A DNA stretch of 64,000 bases from Piper betle (Eukaryota > Streptophyta > Magnoliopsida > Piperales > Piperaceae), in NCBI GenBank assembly GCA_033002965.1, contig JAURVB010004850.1, positions 1-64,000 of the forward strand, read 5' to 3'. The position numbers and the translations under genes are program-made. Positions within the stretch are counted from its first letter, which is position 1. Every line of letters starts with the position of its first letter. Shown here piece after piece: positions 1 through 12,363 of the stretch. The notes under the pieces are model-generated. The model was not told where the DNA came from. It did not search any database and saw only the letters and a program-made list of their open reading frames with translations.

Positions 1-133
1 TTGGTTACATATATTTTTATATGTATATTTGACAGGGTGGCCCCTATTTGACAGGTTCGGGTTAGCCGACCTAACCGGGGCCTGTAACATGCCGGTTCGG
101 TTCACGAGTGTGGACCGGATTTGGGGTGTTACA

Positions 134-2204
134 GGAACAGTCCGCTAGCACTAATCCAGAGCCCGCTTTGACTGTCACGGCATCCTCTGCATGGTACGTG
201 CAGTCGGTTTCTCCATCTCTCGTCTCACTGAAAACTCGATAAAACTATATATATAGGCCTGGGAAGGGATTCATATAATAGGCCCGAAGGCAACTTGTGG
301 TGGATCTTGTTTTCGAAATCATCCTCGAGGGATCTCATCCTCGAGGGGTTATTAATCCGGAAAATATTCGATTAAATGACCCGAGTTAAGTGGGATCCAA
401 TAAAACACCACTTAACCCGTCCTGCAAATAATAACATAAACATGCAATAGAAAAGCGTAAAACAAGACGAGTCCTAAACGGACCTGGTGGAAGCTCCAAG
501 CGTGTCATCGCGCCTAGGCGGCGAGCTCCTACTTCGTACCTACACATCAAAACTAGATACTAACGCCCGCTAACTAAATGATGCATCAAACTCAACAAAC
601 ATCACACAATACAAATAACATCCATCAACATAACAATCAGAAAATCATAAAAATTAATTAATCCTAGCTCATCCTATTCATACAAATTTTTATTACGTGT
701 CTGTAACTTATGTTGTGGTCACTTATCGTGCTCTGACTTGATCTACTTCATTAGGTCGCTTACTCTTCACTCACACTTAATCTCATCATGCAACTCATCG
801 TTTCATCCATCATTAAACATTAATCACATCACTAATCATAAATATGAAAATAATTCTACTCATCCTATTCCTACCAATTTTATTGTATTTTTCCTAAGTT
901 ACATTACTCGATTATCATGCTCAATTTACTTACTTCATTAAATCACTTAACCTCCATTCACTATCAATCACATCATAAATCCTAGCATGCTGTGCTAACA
1001 ATCATTATCAACTTTAAATAATCAAATCGGAGGTAATTATACCTCACGTCGTCGGCAATCGGCGACGGTTAGGGTTCCGTCGCGCGCCTCGTAGCTCGAA
1101 TTCGGCGCTCCTCGGCGTCCGAAGCTCGATCGGGCTCCACCGGGTGAGCCCCGCGGAAGATCCGGTGAATTCCGGCGAATTCCAGAAATTCCGATTTCCG
1201 GCGGTTTCCCGGCAGTTGCGGGCGGTTTTCCGGCGACTTCCGGTGGTTTTCCGGCGACTATTGCCGGTGGCGTCTACTAGCCGGAAAGGGGTCGTGTTGG
1301 GTACCCTCGGAACCGGCTCGACGAGCCCGACTCATCTATGAGGTCGACGTGGTCGGACGAGGCAGTGGCTCGCCGGAAATTGGCTAAAACAGGGCCGGCG
1401 GCGATGGGTCGCTAGATCCGGCCGGCCACGGCGGCGATGGCCTCCGCTCCGGTCGGGGAAGGCTGCTAGGGGGTCGAAGGTGCTGTGGCAACCGATCGAT
1501 CACGGCGGCGTTGGTCGCCGGCGGCGGAATCGGCGACGGGACCAAAATGTGCCGCGGCGCTAGGCGAGCCGATTCCGACGTTGCGGCGGCCTGGCGGCGG
1601 CCGGGGCTGGTCGGGGTGGCACGGCGACGTCGTCGCCGAGCTGGGCGGCGTCGGTCGACGGCCGTGGCGGCGGTGGCGCGCGAACAGGGGCGGCGCGCGG
1701 CAATGGGAAAGAAAAGGTCGGGGAAGAGGAAGAAAAGGGCTGGTGGCAATTTCGTAAATAATACTTGACTCGTCTCCGGCTCGAGTCAAGTATCATAACT
1801 AACTCGTATTAAATCCTAAAAAATTTCATAAAAATCGGGAAAAATCCCGTAAAATCAAACAACACAAAAAAAATTATAATGACATGCTCTAGAACTATCA
1901 ACCCACCCAAACTGCCCGAACGCGTCCTAACGCGGTAAACGGCCTAATACTAATTCTACGATCCACTATATATAAAAATAAAAAGAAATGACTGGCATAC
2001 TCTCATATATCTGATAACTCATTCTGTTCTGCTGTATTCATGACGTTATCATCATATATTTGGGTACGCGTGACCCTCATAGCTCATACACGCGACCGGC
2101 GTCAGCTTGGCACACGTGTCCTGAAACTGACTCAACTCGAAAAAATAACGGTCGACCCGACCGGTTCTGAATATAAAACCCTGACTCGAATCGTGGGTTT
2201 TACA
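134..2204 (+). repeat. Block Y of the LTR-type repeat (copy A)
   Basis: This segment is homologous, in the same orientation, to 53581-55350. Shared landmarks in order are a GAGTCCTAAAC motif (about 469), CCTAGGCGGCGAGCTC (about 511), a GC-rich core (1380-1740), and the transition GGTGGCAATTTCGTAA to ACTTGACTCG (about 1740-1772) followed by an AT-rich stretch. The GC-rich core stands out sharply from the AT-rich surroundings. No conserved protein domain is visible. Confidence 0.6.
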
Positions 2205-3218
2205 GTTCCATTCCCGAGGGATCCTGACAACTCCGCGTTTGAGTTCCTCACACCCGGAGAACGTGGAGGTTTACGGGTACTGTTTAGTACAGCGCATGTC
2301 CGGACTTGTGGTTCAATGGGTACTAAAGGCGACTGCCTGAGAGTACTCGACCTTTGTGCTCAAGGCCAGGAGAAATATGGAGGTAAGGAGAGGGCTTAGG
2401 ATAAAGTTTCACGAGAAGTACTGAAAAAGAAGTGCTGAGAGTAGCACAGTACCAGCAGCAGTAAGTTCGGGATGCTACCGGGTCTGCAGCCCAGTGGCTC
2501 CTCAGTAGTGCCCTTGAGAGTGTTCACGTGGAGTAGATGATGATTTCGTTCATATGAGAGTTTGCTCTCATAGCCAGTTTGTTATAGTTATTTTCTTTTC
2601 GGACCAGTAACGCTTGTTACTGACGTTTTTCCTATATATATGTAGGTGATAAGCACGAGATGGATGGGCCGGCCAGGACGGAGGAGCAATAAGGTCTTCT
2701 GCACACACACATTGGGTGATTGAATGTTTTATGTTTTTTTTATGATATTATTTTATAAACATGCTATGAGTAAATGTTTGAGGCATGACAATGAGATGAA
2801 ATGAAATGATCAGAGTAGCGCAGCAAAAGTATGATGGGTTGAAACCCAAGCTTCAGCATGAGTGTATAGTAGATTAGATTCTGTGTGAATGAAATTATTT
2901 GATAGTTGGTTACATATATTTTTATATGTATATTTGACAGGGTGGCCCCTAATTACATTTTTAGGGGAAATTCTGTCCGTTATATTTCAAAACTTTTATT
3001 AATTTTTATCGGGATTGTTTGGTGTGTACTCTGACTTGCATGTCATTCATGTAGTACCATGTTAGGTTTGTGTATTCATCCATGCATTACGAGTTGTATC
3101 TTCATCTTAAGACGCCGAGATCGGATCCGCACGAGTTAGGTTCGGGGTAGCCGACCTAATCGGGGCCTGTAACATGCCGGTTTGGTTCACGAGTGTGAAC
3201 CGGATTTGGGGTGTTACA
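2205..3218 (-). repeat. Block X of the LTR-type repeat (copy A)
   Basis: On the minus strand this begins TGTAACACCCCAAATCC and runs to 2205. It is homologous to about 52900-53580, which lies on the plus strand directly before block Y of copy B. Clear shared runs include GGTCGAGTACTCTCA (minus strand near 2350, plus strand near 53443) and TCAGGATCCCTC (minus strand near 2220, plus strand near 53568). Relative to block Y the orientation therefore differs between the two copies. Confidence 0.6.
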
Positions 3219-3270
3219 GAACCGACTGGTTCGGTAATGCAAAACCCTGACTCGAGTCACGGGTTTTACA

Positions 3271-4051
3271 CAAAAAACCATTTGAATCGGTTCCATCCGA
3301 ATCGGTTTGTGAATCGACCAATTCGAGCTAATTTCGACCAATTTGAATCAATTCTGGAATCGGCCCAAATCAGCCAATTCCGGATTGTGGCGATAGATGG
3401 CGAGTGGCGACGGCGGGGCGGGGCAGGGCTGGGTGGGGGCAGGGGCAGTGACGGCCAGCGGCAACTGGGCGACGGGGGGCTAGGTGGGGGCAGGGGGAGG
3501 ATCTGGAGGGGCAGGGCTAGGGGCGCAGTGGGGGGGCTTGGCCGGCAGGAGTGGGTGCGGCGGCGGCAGAGGAGGGATAGGGTGGGGCTGGCTGGAGGAG
3601 GCAGGGCGCGGTGGGGCGCAGGTGCAGGGCAAGGCGGGCGGGGCTGGGGGAGGGGGGGCGGTAGCAATGGCGGCGGCGACTGCGACTAGGAAGGAAGGCA
3701 GATACGAGAGAGAACGGGCAAAGGGGAAAGAAATACTTGTGGTGGCATTCTCGTAATTAAAACTTGGCTCGTGTCTGACTCGAATAAAAAATAATAACTA
3801 ACTCTAAATAATTCAAAAAAATCTTAAAAAATATGAAAAAATATCATAAAATATAATACACACAATAATATCAAAATGACATCAATATCTAATTTTTATA
3901 TATTTATGTTACGAGTTGTCAAATTATTATATACGACCGATTCAGACCGATTCAACTGGACCAATTTCTGTCCGATTTAGGCCAATTTCGATTCCGATTC
4001 TGACTTCCTCCAAAACCAATTCCGATTCTGATTCCGATTTTTACAACCATG
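3271..4051 (-). mobile_element. hAT-like non-autonomous element, copy 1 (5'-truncated)
   Basis: The intact terminus is at 4051. Read on the minus strand it begins CATGGTTGTAAAAATCGG, matching the ends of the copies at 50590 and 62095. It is followed by GAATC/AATCGG-rich sequence, an AT-rich tail, a GACTCGAG-type palindrome region and a GC-rich core (about 3405-3690). The other end, near 3271, runs into an LTR remnant and lacks the terminal inverted repeat. No target duplication of the flanking GTTTAGGC (4052-4059) is found on that side, so the copy is truncated. Frames through the GC-rich core are glycine- or proline-rich on both strands and are composition artefacts. Confidence 0.7.
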
Positions 4052-5460
4052 GTTTAGGCTCATAAATATTTGTGAATAATATTAATAATAATAGGGAGTG
4101 TGTAATCTGATTGACGGGTTCAAACTATTTTTTGAGCCGGTCAGTAAATTATATAAAAATTACATAAATATGATTCAAACTTAGAGGTTAGTGAAATTAA
4201 CCATATCAATTCTATTTGTAAATTTAAACTCGTAGTGAGATTTGTTTTTAAAATGTTAATTATATTCACACAATTTTTATATAATTTATCATACAACCCC
4301 AAAAATATTGTAAACCCATTAATTACAATATATATATATATATCCGTATAAATCTAATTAATAAATTTGTGGGTCTAAATATAAATGATAAAAAAATCAT
4401 ATTATATTTATAACTTAAATTCACAGATAAATATAATTTCATTTACAATATATTAACAAGAAAATATTATTTATATTGTTAATTTATTTTAATAATATAA
4501 ATTAAATTTACCTTATAAAAAATTAATTTTACTGACTCATTAACGTGATTATTTAGGTCTCAGATTTACGGATCTGAAATGACTCCCCTCCCCCGCATAG
4601 TTTATTAAAGACGCAGGATTCTACAATTCAATCCGGCAATCATGCGCAGTGCTTTCGCCAGTAAGATCTGTGGGCATTCTAGTGAACAAAGAGCCATTCT
4701 CATGTACTGCCCTCAGAGCTGCTACCAGCAAGTATGGGATGTTAACTAACCGGTGAGTTTCAATGTATACTTGATGTAGATTTACCCTGGTGATATCGTT
4801 TTTATGGAGAACATTCAAGCTTTTGCGTCTGATACAAAATTGATCGGTTATGGCCTTTGCTTTGCTTGGATTCTTGAGATTGATTCATTTGAACGCTATA
4901 TGTTCTAATTGACTTTCTTTGCTTTTGCACAATAAGGTCCAAATATTTGTGTATTCCTGATTATCTAAGGCAGTGAACACAAACGGGTTGATATGACAAG
5001 GGGAATGGAAAATACTTGTTGTCATCATCCTTACTGACAATTTTCAGTTGTCACTTTTATCACAAGTTGCTGGATAATGTCTCAAGGAAAATATGAAATT
5101 GTGTTTGAGGTGTCGACATCCCATCAAAACCTCCATCAACTATTGAATGAAAATGTCCTTTACCAGTGGGGATCATATCAGTCGCGAGCTTTGTGAAAAA
5201 GCAAATTTTGATCAGGTCAGTTCTAATTTGAGTATTTTTTAAAGCTAGGAGATGAATGCTACTTGATCATGTTGAAAAATAATGCATATGAATGGCCTCT
5301 GTAAAGAAGCAAAAAATTCAATTGCATTTTGACTTGAAAGGGTGTTGAAAATATATACAACCATTTTGACAGCCTCAAATTCAAATATATATATTGCAGT
5401 AACAATATCCTTTAATGTTTGATGATCAATATTATGCTTGTGCAGTGATTATAACATAGA
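4052..5460. other. Intergenic, no recognisable gene
   Basis: 4060-4560 is very AT-rich with a short TA microsatellite near 4329. 4600-4870 is of normal composition and contains a 65-codon minus-strand frame that I do not recognise and do not call. The sequence next to 5460 is probably the 3' untranslated region of the gene ending at 5461. Confidence 0.5.
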
Positions 5461-7797
5461 TTATTTGAGAAGACGAGGGCGTAAATCATATTTTCTTGAG
5501 GTTGCCGTAGTCACTGAGTTCTCTCCCACCTCCTCTGGAAAAATGTAATCAGGATCATTGCATAAATCTTCATCCTCTATCCAATCCATATTGGCCCAAG
5601 AAGACAGGTCATCATTTTCCAAAGTGAGATATATCGTGACTGTAAAATCAAATAAGAAATCAGCAAAATTTGAATTACTTGATGAAGAAAAAATATATAA
5701 TTATGAAATTGTCTACAACATACCTATATTCTTTTCGAGGGAATCAATCTTGACTTTAAGAGCTAAAAGTAGTTGGTGATTTAGTTGCTCGTAGTCCCTA
5801 CAAAAATAAAATTCAATTACATGAATGCTACGTCTATGAAGAAACTTTGAAATTAGCTCCGACTGTATGTGAGAAATACCTGTAATTGTGTACCGAGTAG
5901 AGAATTAAACTCAAGGCAATACATAGTAGCAAAATTGATCTCAGCCAAAATATGTTGGATTCTATCCAAGATTGATGTTTGAGATTTGAAGGATAGAGTC
6001 TCATTGCTACAGATTCAATTGCAAAGGTCAAGCATATACCTGCAACACAAATATGTTAGTACCGTGTTCAATAAATTTTAAGTTGAGTGAAATAATCAAA
6101 TATAGAAAAACTAACCAAGATAAAAATGTGCTCGAACTTTCGATATTTGCTTTGCACTTGTCAGCCAATAGGTGAAAAGAACCACACCGAAATAATGGAT
6201 AGAAGTCTTGATAAAACGTGACTCCAGAACAATTGAATTCAACAAGCTGAAGAGCTTTTCTAATGTGTTAAACATGTTGGCTTGCTTGGATTCGAAAGCT
6301 TCCTGAAAGAAGTTTAACATTTGAATAGTGTAACAGCGGTATTAATTACAGTTAAAACATGGGAATTGATCAAACTCTTGGCACAACTAATGAAACATTT
6401 CATGCACCTGAGCTTTTAGTATTGATTTAGAATTCCGAATCAAATGGTCATGTGTTTGCTGCAGTTGCTCTTGTCGACGTAGAAGCTCATCCTGCTGCTT
6501 CTGACCAAATTCCGCGAGATTTTGCAAAGTTCTCCTGAAAATGTTAAGAAATTGAAGTTAAAATGAGGGGTAAAAACATTTGCTCTTATATTTAAGTCAA
6601 AAGTGAAGTAAGTTACCTGCTTTCTTCCAGTGCCTGAGTTTGAAATTTTGTAAGGAAATGGAGGCCTTCCAGTGCCACTGATTGTCCATCTAAAAGTTGC
6701 TTCTGTTTTTCTAAAGACACACCAGCAATACTCCCAATGTCATCAGTTTTTTCTTGAAGGTTTTGCATCTTTGTTGACATAGAGTTTCCTACTACTTGAA
6801 TTTCTTTCTCAATATCCAAAGCATTCTTCTTTAGTTTCTCCATTCCATCACCCAAGTCCTCGTAAGACTCCTGAAGAAGTGTCATCCCCTCGTCCATTTT
6901 CATTGTCATTTCTACCTGCGTTTCTTGCAACTTCAATTGAGAAGCAATAATATCTTTTGATTGGTCAAAAACAGCCTTAGAATGTATCAAGACATCAGTA
7001 ATTTGATTCTCAACTTGCTTTGTCAAATGGGCTACTTCTTGGGTATTCGAATTGATTAAAACTAGAGAATCTTCTATTTGATTTGAACTATTAAGCAACA
7101 ATTCTGACATTCCCTCAATGCTGTCTAACTTTTCTTCGGCAACTTGTGCTGATTGCTTCAGCTGATTCACCAACCTTTCAGTTTCATGCTTAAAAGCCTC
7201 TGCCCTGCACAAATGGCACATATTGTTTGAGAATTTCCTGGGTTTGGAATAGATAACAAAGAAATGTTTAGAATCAAAAGGCAAAAACAGATGAACTTAC
7301 TGTAATTGATGGCAAATAGAGTTACTCTCAAGAAAGAATTCAAGGTAGATCTTATGAGCAAATTCATCTAAACTCTTGAGACACTTCACCATGGAAACCC
7401 CTGATTCGCAAGAAGGGAAAGGGGGCCTTCCTGATTCCCTTTGAAAACAATCGCTAAGGTACCATGCCAGTCTAGACTGCATTTCTTTGTTGGCAATAAT
7501 TTCAGAGCACCCAGAGAACAGATTGTGGTAGGCATTCTGCCAACAAGAGTTAGAGTTCAACATCTTTGCTCTTGCAGTGTCAACAAGTTGGACCCCTTTG
7601 GGGTTGCCGTGAGTTTCCAACGAAAACTGAGAACCCTTTGATGATATTGACGGCAACCTATCATCATCACTTGGTTGCCCATTTTTGGAGGCCGAGAACC
7701 AACTCCAAGCATCAGATTGAGAGAACCATAACGCCAGTAATATTACCACCCCGTTCATATGTTGATTTCTTCTCTTAGGCAGAAACATGAATTCCAA
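5461..7797 (-). CDS. GEX1: GEX1-like nuclear fusion protein (gamete expressed 1)
   Basis: Seven exons on the minus strand, all with GT-AG junctions: 7797-7301, 7204-6617, 6534-6408, 6302-6116, 6039-5880, 5797-5724 and 5639-5461. They join in frame to 603 codons and a TAA stop. Exon 1 encodes a hydrophobic leader (about residues 14-30, NGVVILLALWFSQSDAWSWF) and a cysteine-rich domain (about residues 70-165). Exons 2-3 encode a long coiled coil rich in Gln, Glu and Leu (about 170-405). Exons 4-5 carry hydrophobic membrane segments (around VVLFTYWL and LRSILLLCIALSLILYSV). The tail is acidic and ends in KYDLRPRLLK. This layout is that of plant GEX1, the relative of yeast Kar5, a nuclear-envelope protein needed for gametophyte development and nuclear fusion at fertilisation. 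Methionines at codons 4 and 14 are alternative starts. The gene appears intact and is divergent from VPS26. Confidence 0.93.
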
Positions 7798-9410
7798 AGT
7801 AAAAGAACAGATCAGCAGATTTTCAAAAACCGGTTATTAATTTATCCCAAAGCAATGAAATTAGAAAACCCAATTGTCTATTGCCGCCGGGAAACTCCTC
7901 CAATTCAAGGGTGCGTCCGCATGCATCCCCGTGCAAGAGGTGCATTTGTCGAATTGAAAGGATGCACCCGAAGGTTTAATGGAGAAGATATCATTAAAAT
8001 AATATATGCACGGGACACAGGCTATAAAAGAAAACTCGCAAACTTGGCATGCAAGATACAACGCCGCTTTGTTTTTTTGTAATTGTCTATTGAGATATAC
8101 TGTCACGAAGAGTAACGATGGCGACCAAGTGAAGGTGACCATTGAAGTCGTTGTCAAGCGGGTGCCCATTTCATCTTCCTAATTGGCGTTCCTGTTAATT
8201 AATAAAGGCACCTGTAACTGTTTTGTACGTATTTGTTGCCCCCTGAGCAAATTCAGTAACGGGCGATCTTCTTCTAAATAATACAAACTATTGTGAGAAT
8301 CGACGTTATTATTATCTAAAGGGTACAAGTGTGAAAGATATAGCATGCTAAATGTTAAATAACCCAGATATCTACGTGTCTTCGGAGACATCTGGTAAAA
8401 AGAAATACCCCAGATTTGATTTGCAAAACTTCTAAGTAAAGTATTACCCCTTTTCCATGTCAAAATTAACACGAGACAGAGCAGGTTTTAACTCCCTCGG
8501 TCAATCTTTTGGGAATGTAATCCACCCCCGATGGATGTACTACACACATGGACTGTTCCTATTCAATAGGGTCCCTCCGACGAGGTGAAGTGACGATGTA
8601 GATTAAAAAAGGCAAATTTAAACAGGGGATGCAAAAGTTTGAAACTAATTCCATTACTCAAAGCCCTTTCTATACGTTTATCACAAACAGTAATTCGTGC
8701 TTTTGCAATTTTCTCATCATAACCCTGAAATCAATATCCACAAATCCTGGTTAAAATTTTGAATAAATTATGAAGGTTCACTTTCCTCATTTTTTACGAA
8801 GAGAATATCTGAAATGAGTTGAGAATAAAAGTCTGAAGTCCCCCCGCATTAAGAGCAACCGAAATACCGCCAATACCAAATCAATTCATGCACACAATTA
8901 GCAACTTTTTCTTTTATTGTTTTCAGAGAGTGGCATTTTACCTGACGGGAAAAAGATGTGTTAAGCATAACCACACCCTATTCCCACAACATGTACATTT
9001 TATATCTGAAAAAATAATATCTACTTAAGAGATAGCTAATAAATTTTTTATCCGATTTTCTCATCTTTAAGCTATAAAATAATATTATTACAATTATTAT
9101 CAACAATTTAACAAAAACTTGAAGGATGAAAGTGATAAGCTTGCCACTCTCTAAAATATATATATAAATAAACAATAAATAATGAAAAAAAATTGCCAAT
9201 TATTTTATTTTAATATTTAATTTTTGTCCCCGTCAATATTTCCAGATGTAAATTGAAATGATATTTATGTATAAAAGGTAATATTTCAAAGTCATTCATG
9301 ATCATTTATGTATCAAGGACGATCTTTCATTTGGAAAAAAGAATGATGTAATCTTTAAAAAATAAATTAAAATGTTAATTTTGATGAGGTTAGAGATATA
9401 TTTGTTAACA
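7798..9410. other. Divergent intergenic region between GEX1 and VPS26
   Basis: No gene is visible. The part next to 7798 should hold the GEX1 leader and promoter. 9000-9400 is AT-rich. Short open frames here show no family resemblance. Confidence 0.5.
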
Positions 9411-9420
9411 ACGGCTAGAA

Positions 9421-9590
9421 GCCGGGTCCGGTCCGGTCCGGTCCGGTCCGGGTGTCAACCCTACCAACCGGTCCACGAGCCGTTCTTGATCTTGCAGACC
9501 CAGCGGTGACCACCTCCCATCTGTGATCGCCGACGCCTAGAGCCGCCGGGTACCGCCTCGTCGACCAACCTCGTGACTCCCCGGGTACAA
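9421..9590 (+). promoter_or_regulatory. Putative untranslated first exon / core promoter area of VPS26
   Basis: This is a GC-rich island in AT-rich surroundings, ending in a plausible donor (CTCCCCGG followed by GTACAACC near 9588). The next plausible acceptor in the right context is TTGGTTCAG just before TTTCTAAGCC (about 12440), which is followed within 45 bases by the VPS26 start codon. Inference only: splicing of the leader is not proven by sequence. Confidence 0.35.
9425..9449 (+). repeat. (GGTCC)5 microsatellite
   Basis: Five perfect tandem GGTCC units, followed by a partial one. They sit at the start of a short GC-rich stretch (9421-9600) that looks like the untranslated first exon of VPS26. 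Confidence 0.9.
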
Positions 9591-10180
9591 CCTCCTCATC
9601 CCCGTTTTAGATTTGTTGTCGTTGTTCGTGTTCTTTTTCTACCCAGAGTTAATCTTGGGTACAATTTTGGATATAATTATTTTTATTTTCCTACGTGGTA
9701 GAAACTGAGTGAAATAAGGGTTCGTTAGAAAAATTTGTGGCGGGGGCGATTGAATGATGATATGTTGGTGGTCTATCGGTTGTGAGGTTAATGAGAAAAC
9801 TGTTTGTGGCGTTTAATTTTATGATGAATCATGGCGATTGTGTAGTTTGTTCTTTGAATTCGGGGTGAATTCAATAGAGCAAGGCTAAGTTGGTTTTTTT
9901 AATAAACGAAGTGGGTTTCTGATCAGAAATGGTAGAAAGGGCTTTTGCTGCTTGCACTAGGAAATTTTGACGACAATGATATTATGCTGCCTTTGGGGTG
10001 GTTTTAATGCTGAAAGAGTTATAACTTTTCCTTTTGATTATTGTTTGCGTTATAAATTAGTGATACCTGCATCTTTTGTGGACATTTCTATTCCAACTAT
10101 CAAAAAATACCTAGAATTTTAGGCGGAATGGGAATTGTCATTTCTCCTCCAATGCATTCTAGCCGAGCTTCACGATCTGT

Positions 10181-12363
10181 TGTTCGGGCGTGGGATCGTC
10201 CGCGCCCTCGAATCGGTTCTTGTGTGATTCGGGTTTAAAGGTTCGGTGGGACCAAGGCGCCCTTGCCGCGCAAAGAGATAGTGCGATGGAAATAGAAAAT
10301 ATTACAAACACATGAAATGACACGCAGGAAATTTTTACGTGGTTCCTTAGGGTTCAACTTGAATCCCTAAGTCAGTCCACGGTGAGATTAGTACTCACAA
10401 TCCACTATTTCTCCTTTCTCCTTTGATTTTTACAAGTTACACAAAATAGTGAATTTTTGCTGCCTTTAGATAAATTTGCCTTGATCAGTCTGGAAAGCCT
10501 TCAAATTTTTTCTATAGTGTTAATATGCTAAACCAGGTCGTTCCGGGTTGGTTCAAACCAAACAAATGTTGGATTGGACCGGATGGCGTACGCCGGCTTC
10601 CTTTCTTTCTGCGTGCGCCAGTCTACGGGTGGTGTACTGTACACCGGCTCCAATTCGGGTCGCGGGTGGTCACGAACGCAGTCACGGCCTAGATCCGATC
10701 ACGGGTATGCGAGTAAACGGCTGGTCACGGATCTGCCAAATTTTGTGGACGTAGCCGAAGTAAACGGGCACAACGGACCCGGCTACGACGTGACGCGGTG
10801 GCGCATTTGGGGCTCCAGCGGCGGCTTTTCCGGCGTCGGATGGTGGCTGAGTTTGCCCAGAACTGTAGATCTCAGAATGGTGAAGGTCTTGGCGGTGGTC
10901 CGACGGTCAGCGGTGGCTCCGGTCGGTCGGTCGGTCGGTCGGATGCCGGAAAGCTAGACACTTTTCTGCACTTTTGTGCTACGCTGCTCCGATCGGTCAC
11001 TTCTCAATTTTTTCCAGTGACCTCGGCGATCAAATCCGGTGGATCTCCACTTGGGTTTCTAGACCACTCCTCCGTCTTCAAGTTTCACCTCACGGCGACA
11101 CTGGGAACGACCGGTGTTGGTAAAAAAATGAGCGAAATCAGACCTTCGCTGCTTTGTTTTCTGCTTTTCGGCCAGCAACTTCCTCGCTCCCCGATTTTTC
11201 TCGGCGGCTACGGCGACGAACTCCGGCGGCTCTCGGCTTGGGTCTGTAGATCACTTCTCGGCCTTCACTCTGATCTTGTGACGTGGCCGGGAACGACCGG
11301 AAATGGTCGGAAAAAATGAGCGAAATCAGACCTTCGCTGCTCGGTTTTCTCTGCTGTTCCCCTTGCTTTGTGCAGCGTCTTCTCTGACTCCGGCGAGGCA
11401 GGGGCATGGCAATCTGGGTAATTTTTCTCGGTTGGGTACTGTAAAATTCCTCCTTCCCTTGTCGAGTGGAGATGGTGATGGGCTGCCAGCAATAAGTGAT
11501 GGATAGCAGCAAGAATTCCTCCTAATACGTCCCCTGTTTTTACCTGCGAAAGAGAAAACTTCCTTTTCAGGTAGATTCGATGCGGCAAGGCTGTGACCTT
11601 CAGGCGTCGACGACGACTTCGGCAGTAGCAGGATGTGGCAGCAGCGCCTTTCCTTGGTGGATAATAGCAGACCTCCTTCTCAACGAGGTAGGGCTCCACG
11701 ACGATGTGCAGCGATAGGCAAAGCGGCAGCAGGGTAAAACTCCAAACCCCTGGGGGAAGCTCCGCGGCTATGCTCAGGCGAGGCTTGTCAAAGGCGGCAA
11801 CGATCTCGATTCCAGGGGTACTGCTTCAAAGAACCCAGTGGCAAAACTTTGGCGAGCAACAGAACCTTTCGTCAGCTCCCTCATGGACAGCACGTCGGCA
11901 ACACTTCAAAGCAACACGACTCCTTCACCGGTGGCTTTGGCAAGTGGAAAGTTTGGATCTTGGGCAAGGATTCATGGCCGTGATAGGGGTAGTGATCGAT
12001 CGGGTGTTGGCGAGGGTCACCGGAGCATCTCTAGTGAGGGGCTCCTCCCTTAGCTTTTCTTCTGTCTGGCAAAATTCTTTTCCTTTAGCGTACGAGCCCC
12101 CCTTTGCTTCAGCAATAACACCCGGCTTTTATAGAATTGAGATAATTCCTGAGTGAGGGATTTCCTCCAACGGCTGTAAAACAATGTCTACCTCTTCCTC
12201 TGACAATTCTTTCTCTGGCAGTTTTGAAACCATATGACTAATTCTCTTGTAACATGCAGGAAGTCATCCACGTAAGTGGCTTGAGTATTGTCACATAATT
12301 GAATAAATATTATCCATATAACCGGATAAATATAAACATTTTTTGGATAAATATGTACAAACA
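10181..12363 (+). mobile_element. Solo LTR, copy 1, with 5-bp target duplication
   Basis: The element begins TGTTCGGGCG and ends GTACAAACA, that is, TG...CA with TGTT/AACA ends. It is flanked by a perfect 5-bp duplication, TCTGT at 10176-10180 and 12364-12368. It is 2183 bp long, and a second copy lies inverted at 43793-46127. No retroviral-type protein domain occurs in any frame, and the same sequence is not repeated at both ends. A solo LTR, left after recombination between the two LTRs of a full element, is therefore the best explanation. It contains about two and a half copies of a roughly 188-bp internal repeat; the marker ATGAGCGAAATCAG occurs at 11128 and 11316. Open frames of 60-170 codons inside it are not conserved between the copies and are not called. 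Confidence 0.88.

Larger units (their letters stand above)
1..3270. mobile_element. LTR-retroelement relic, block A (rearranged)
   Basis: Seen: bases 1-46 repeat 2906-2951 almost exactly, and about 55-133 repeat about 3140-3218, so the same terminal sequence occurs twice in direct orientation. Both copies end in GGGGTGTTACA, which read on the minus strand is TGTAACACCCC, a common start of plant gypsy-type LTRs. The left copy lacks about 180 bases present in the right one, or is cut by an internal deletion. Between them lies 134-2204, ending in GGGTTTTACA. A 52-base remnant resembling the end of that segment follows at 3219-3270. No reverse transcriptase, integrase or other retroelement protein can be read in any frame, so this is LTR or non-autonomous material. 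Short open frames in its GC-rich part (1380-1790) are low-complexity and overlap on both strands, so they are not called. Related block B lies at about 52900-55350. Which pieces are LTR and which internal is not settled. Confidence 0.65.

Noticed and set aside
1384..1796. Arg/Pro/Ala-rich frames on both strands
   Set aside because: Same reason: GC-rich core of LTR-type block A, not conserved as protein in the corresponding part of block B.
4621..4818. 65-codon minus-strand frame downstream of GEX1
   Set aside because: No family resemblance, no splice context that extends it, and the length is expected by chance.
10574..12156. Frames up to 173 codons inside solo LTR copy 1, and 44038-45351 in copy 2
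   Set aside because: The frames are in different phases and broken between the two copies, and part of them covers the internal tandem repeat. This is LTR sequence, not coding.
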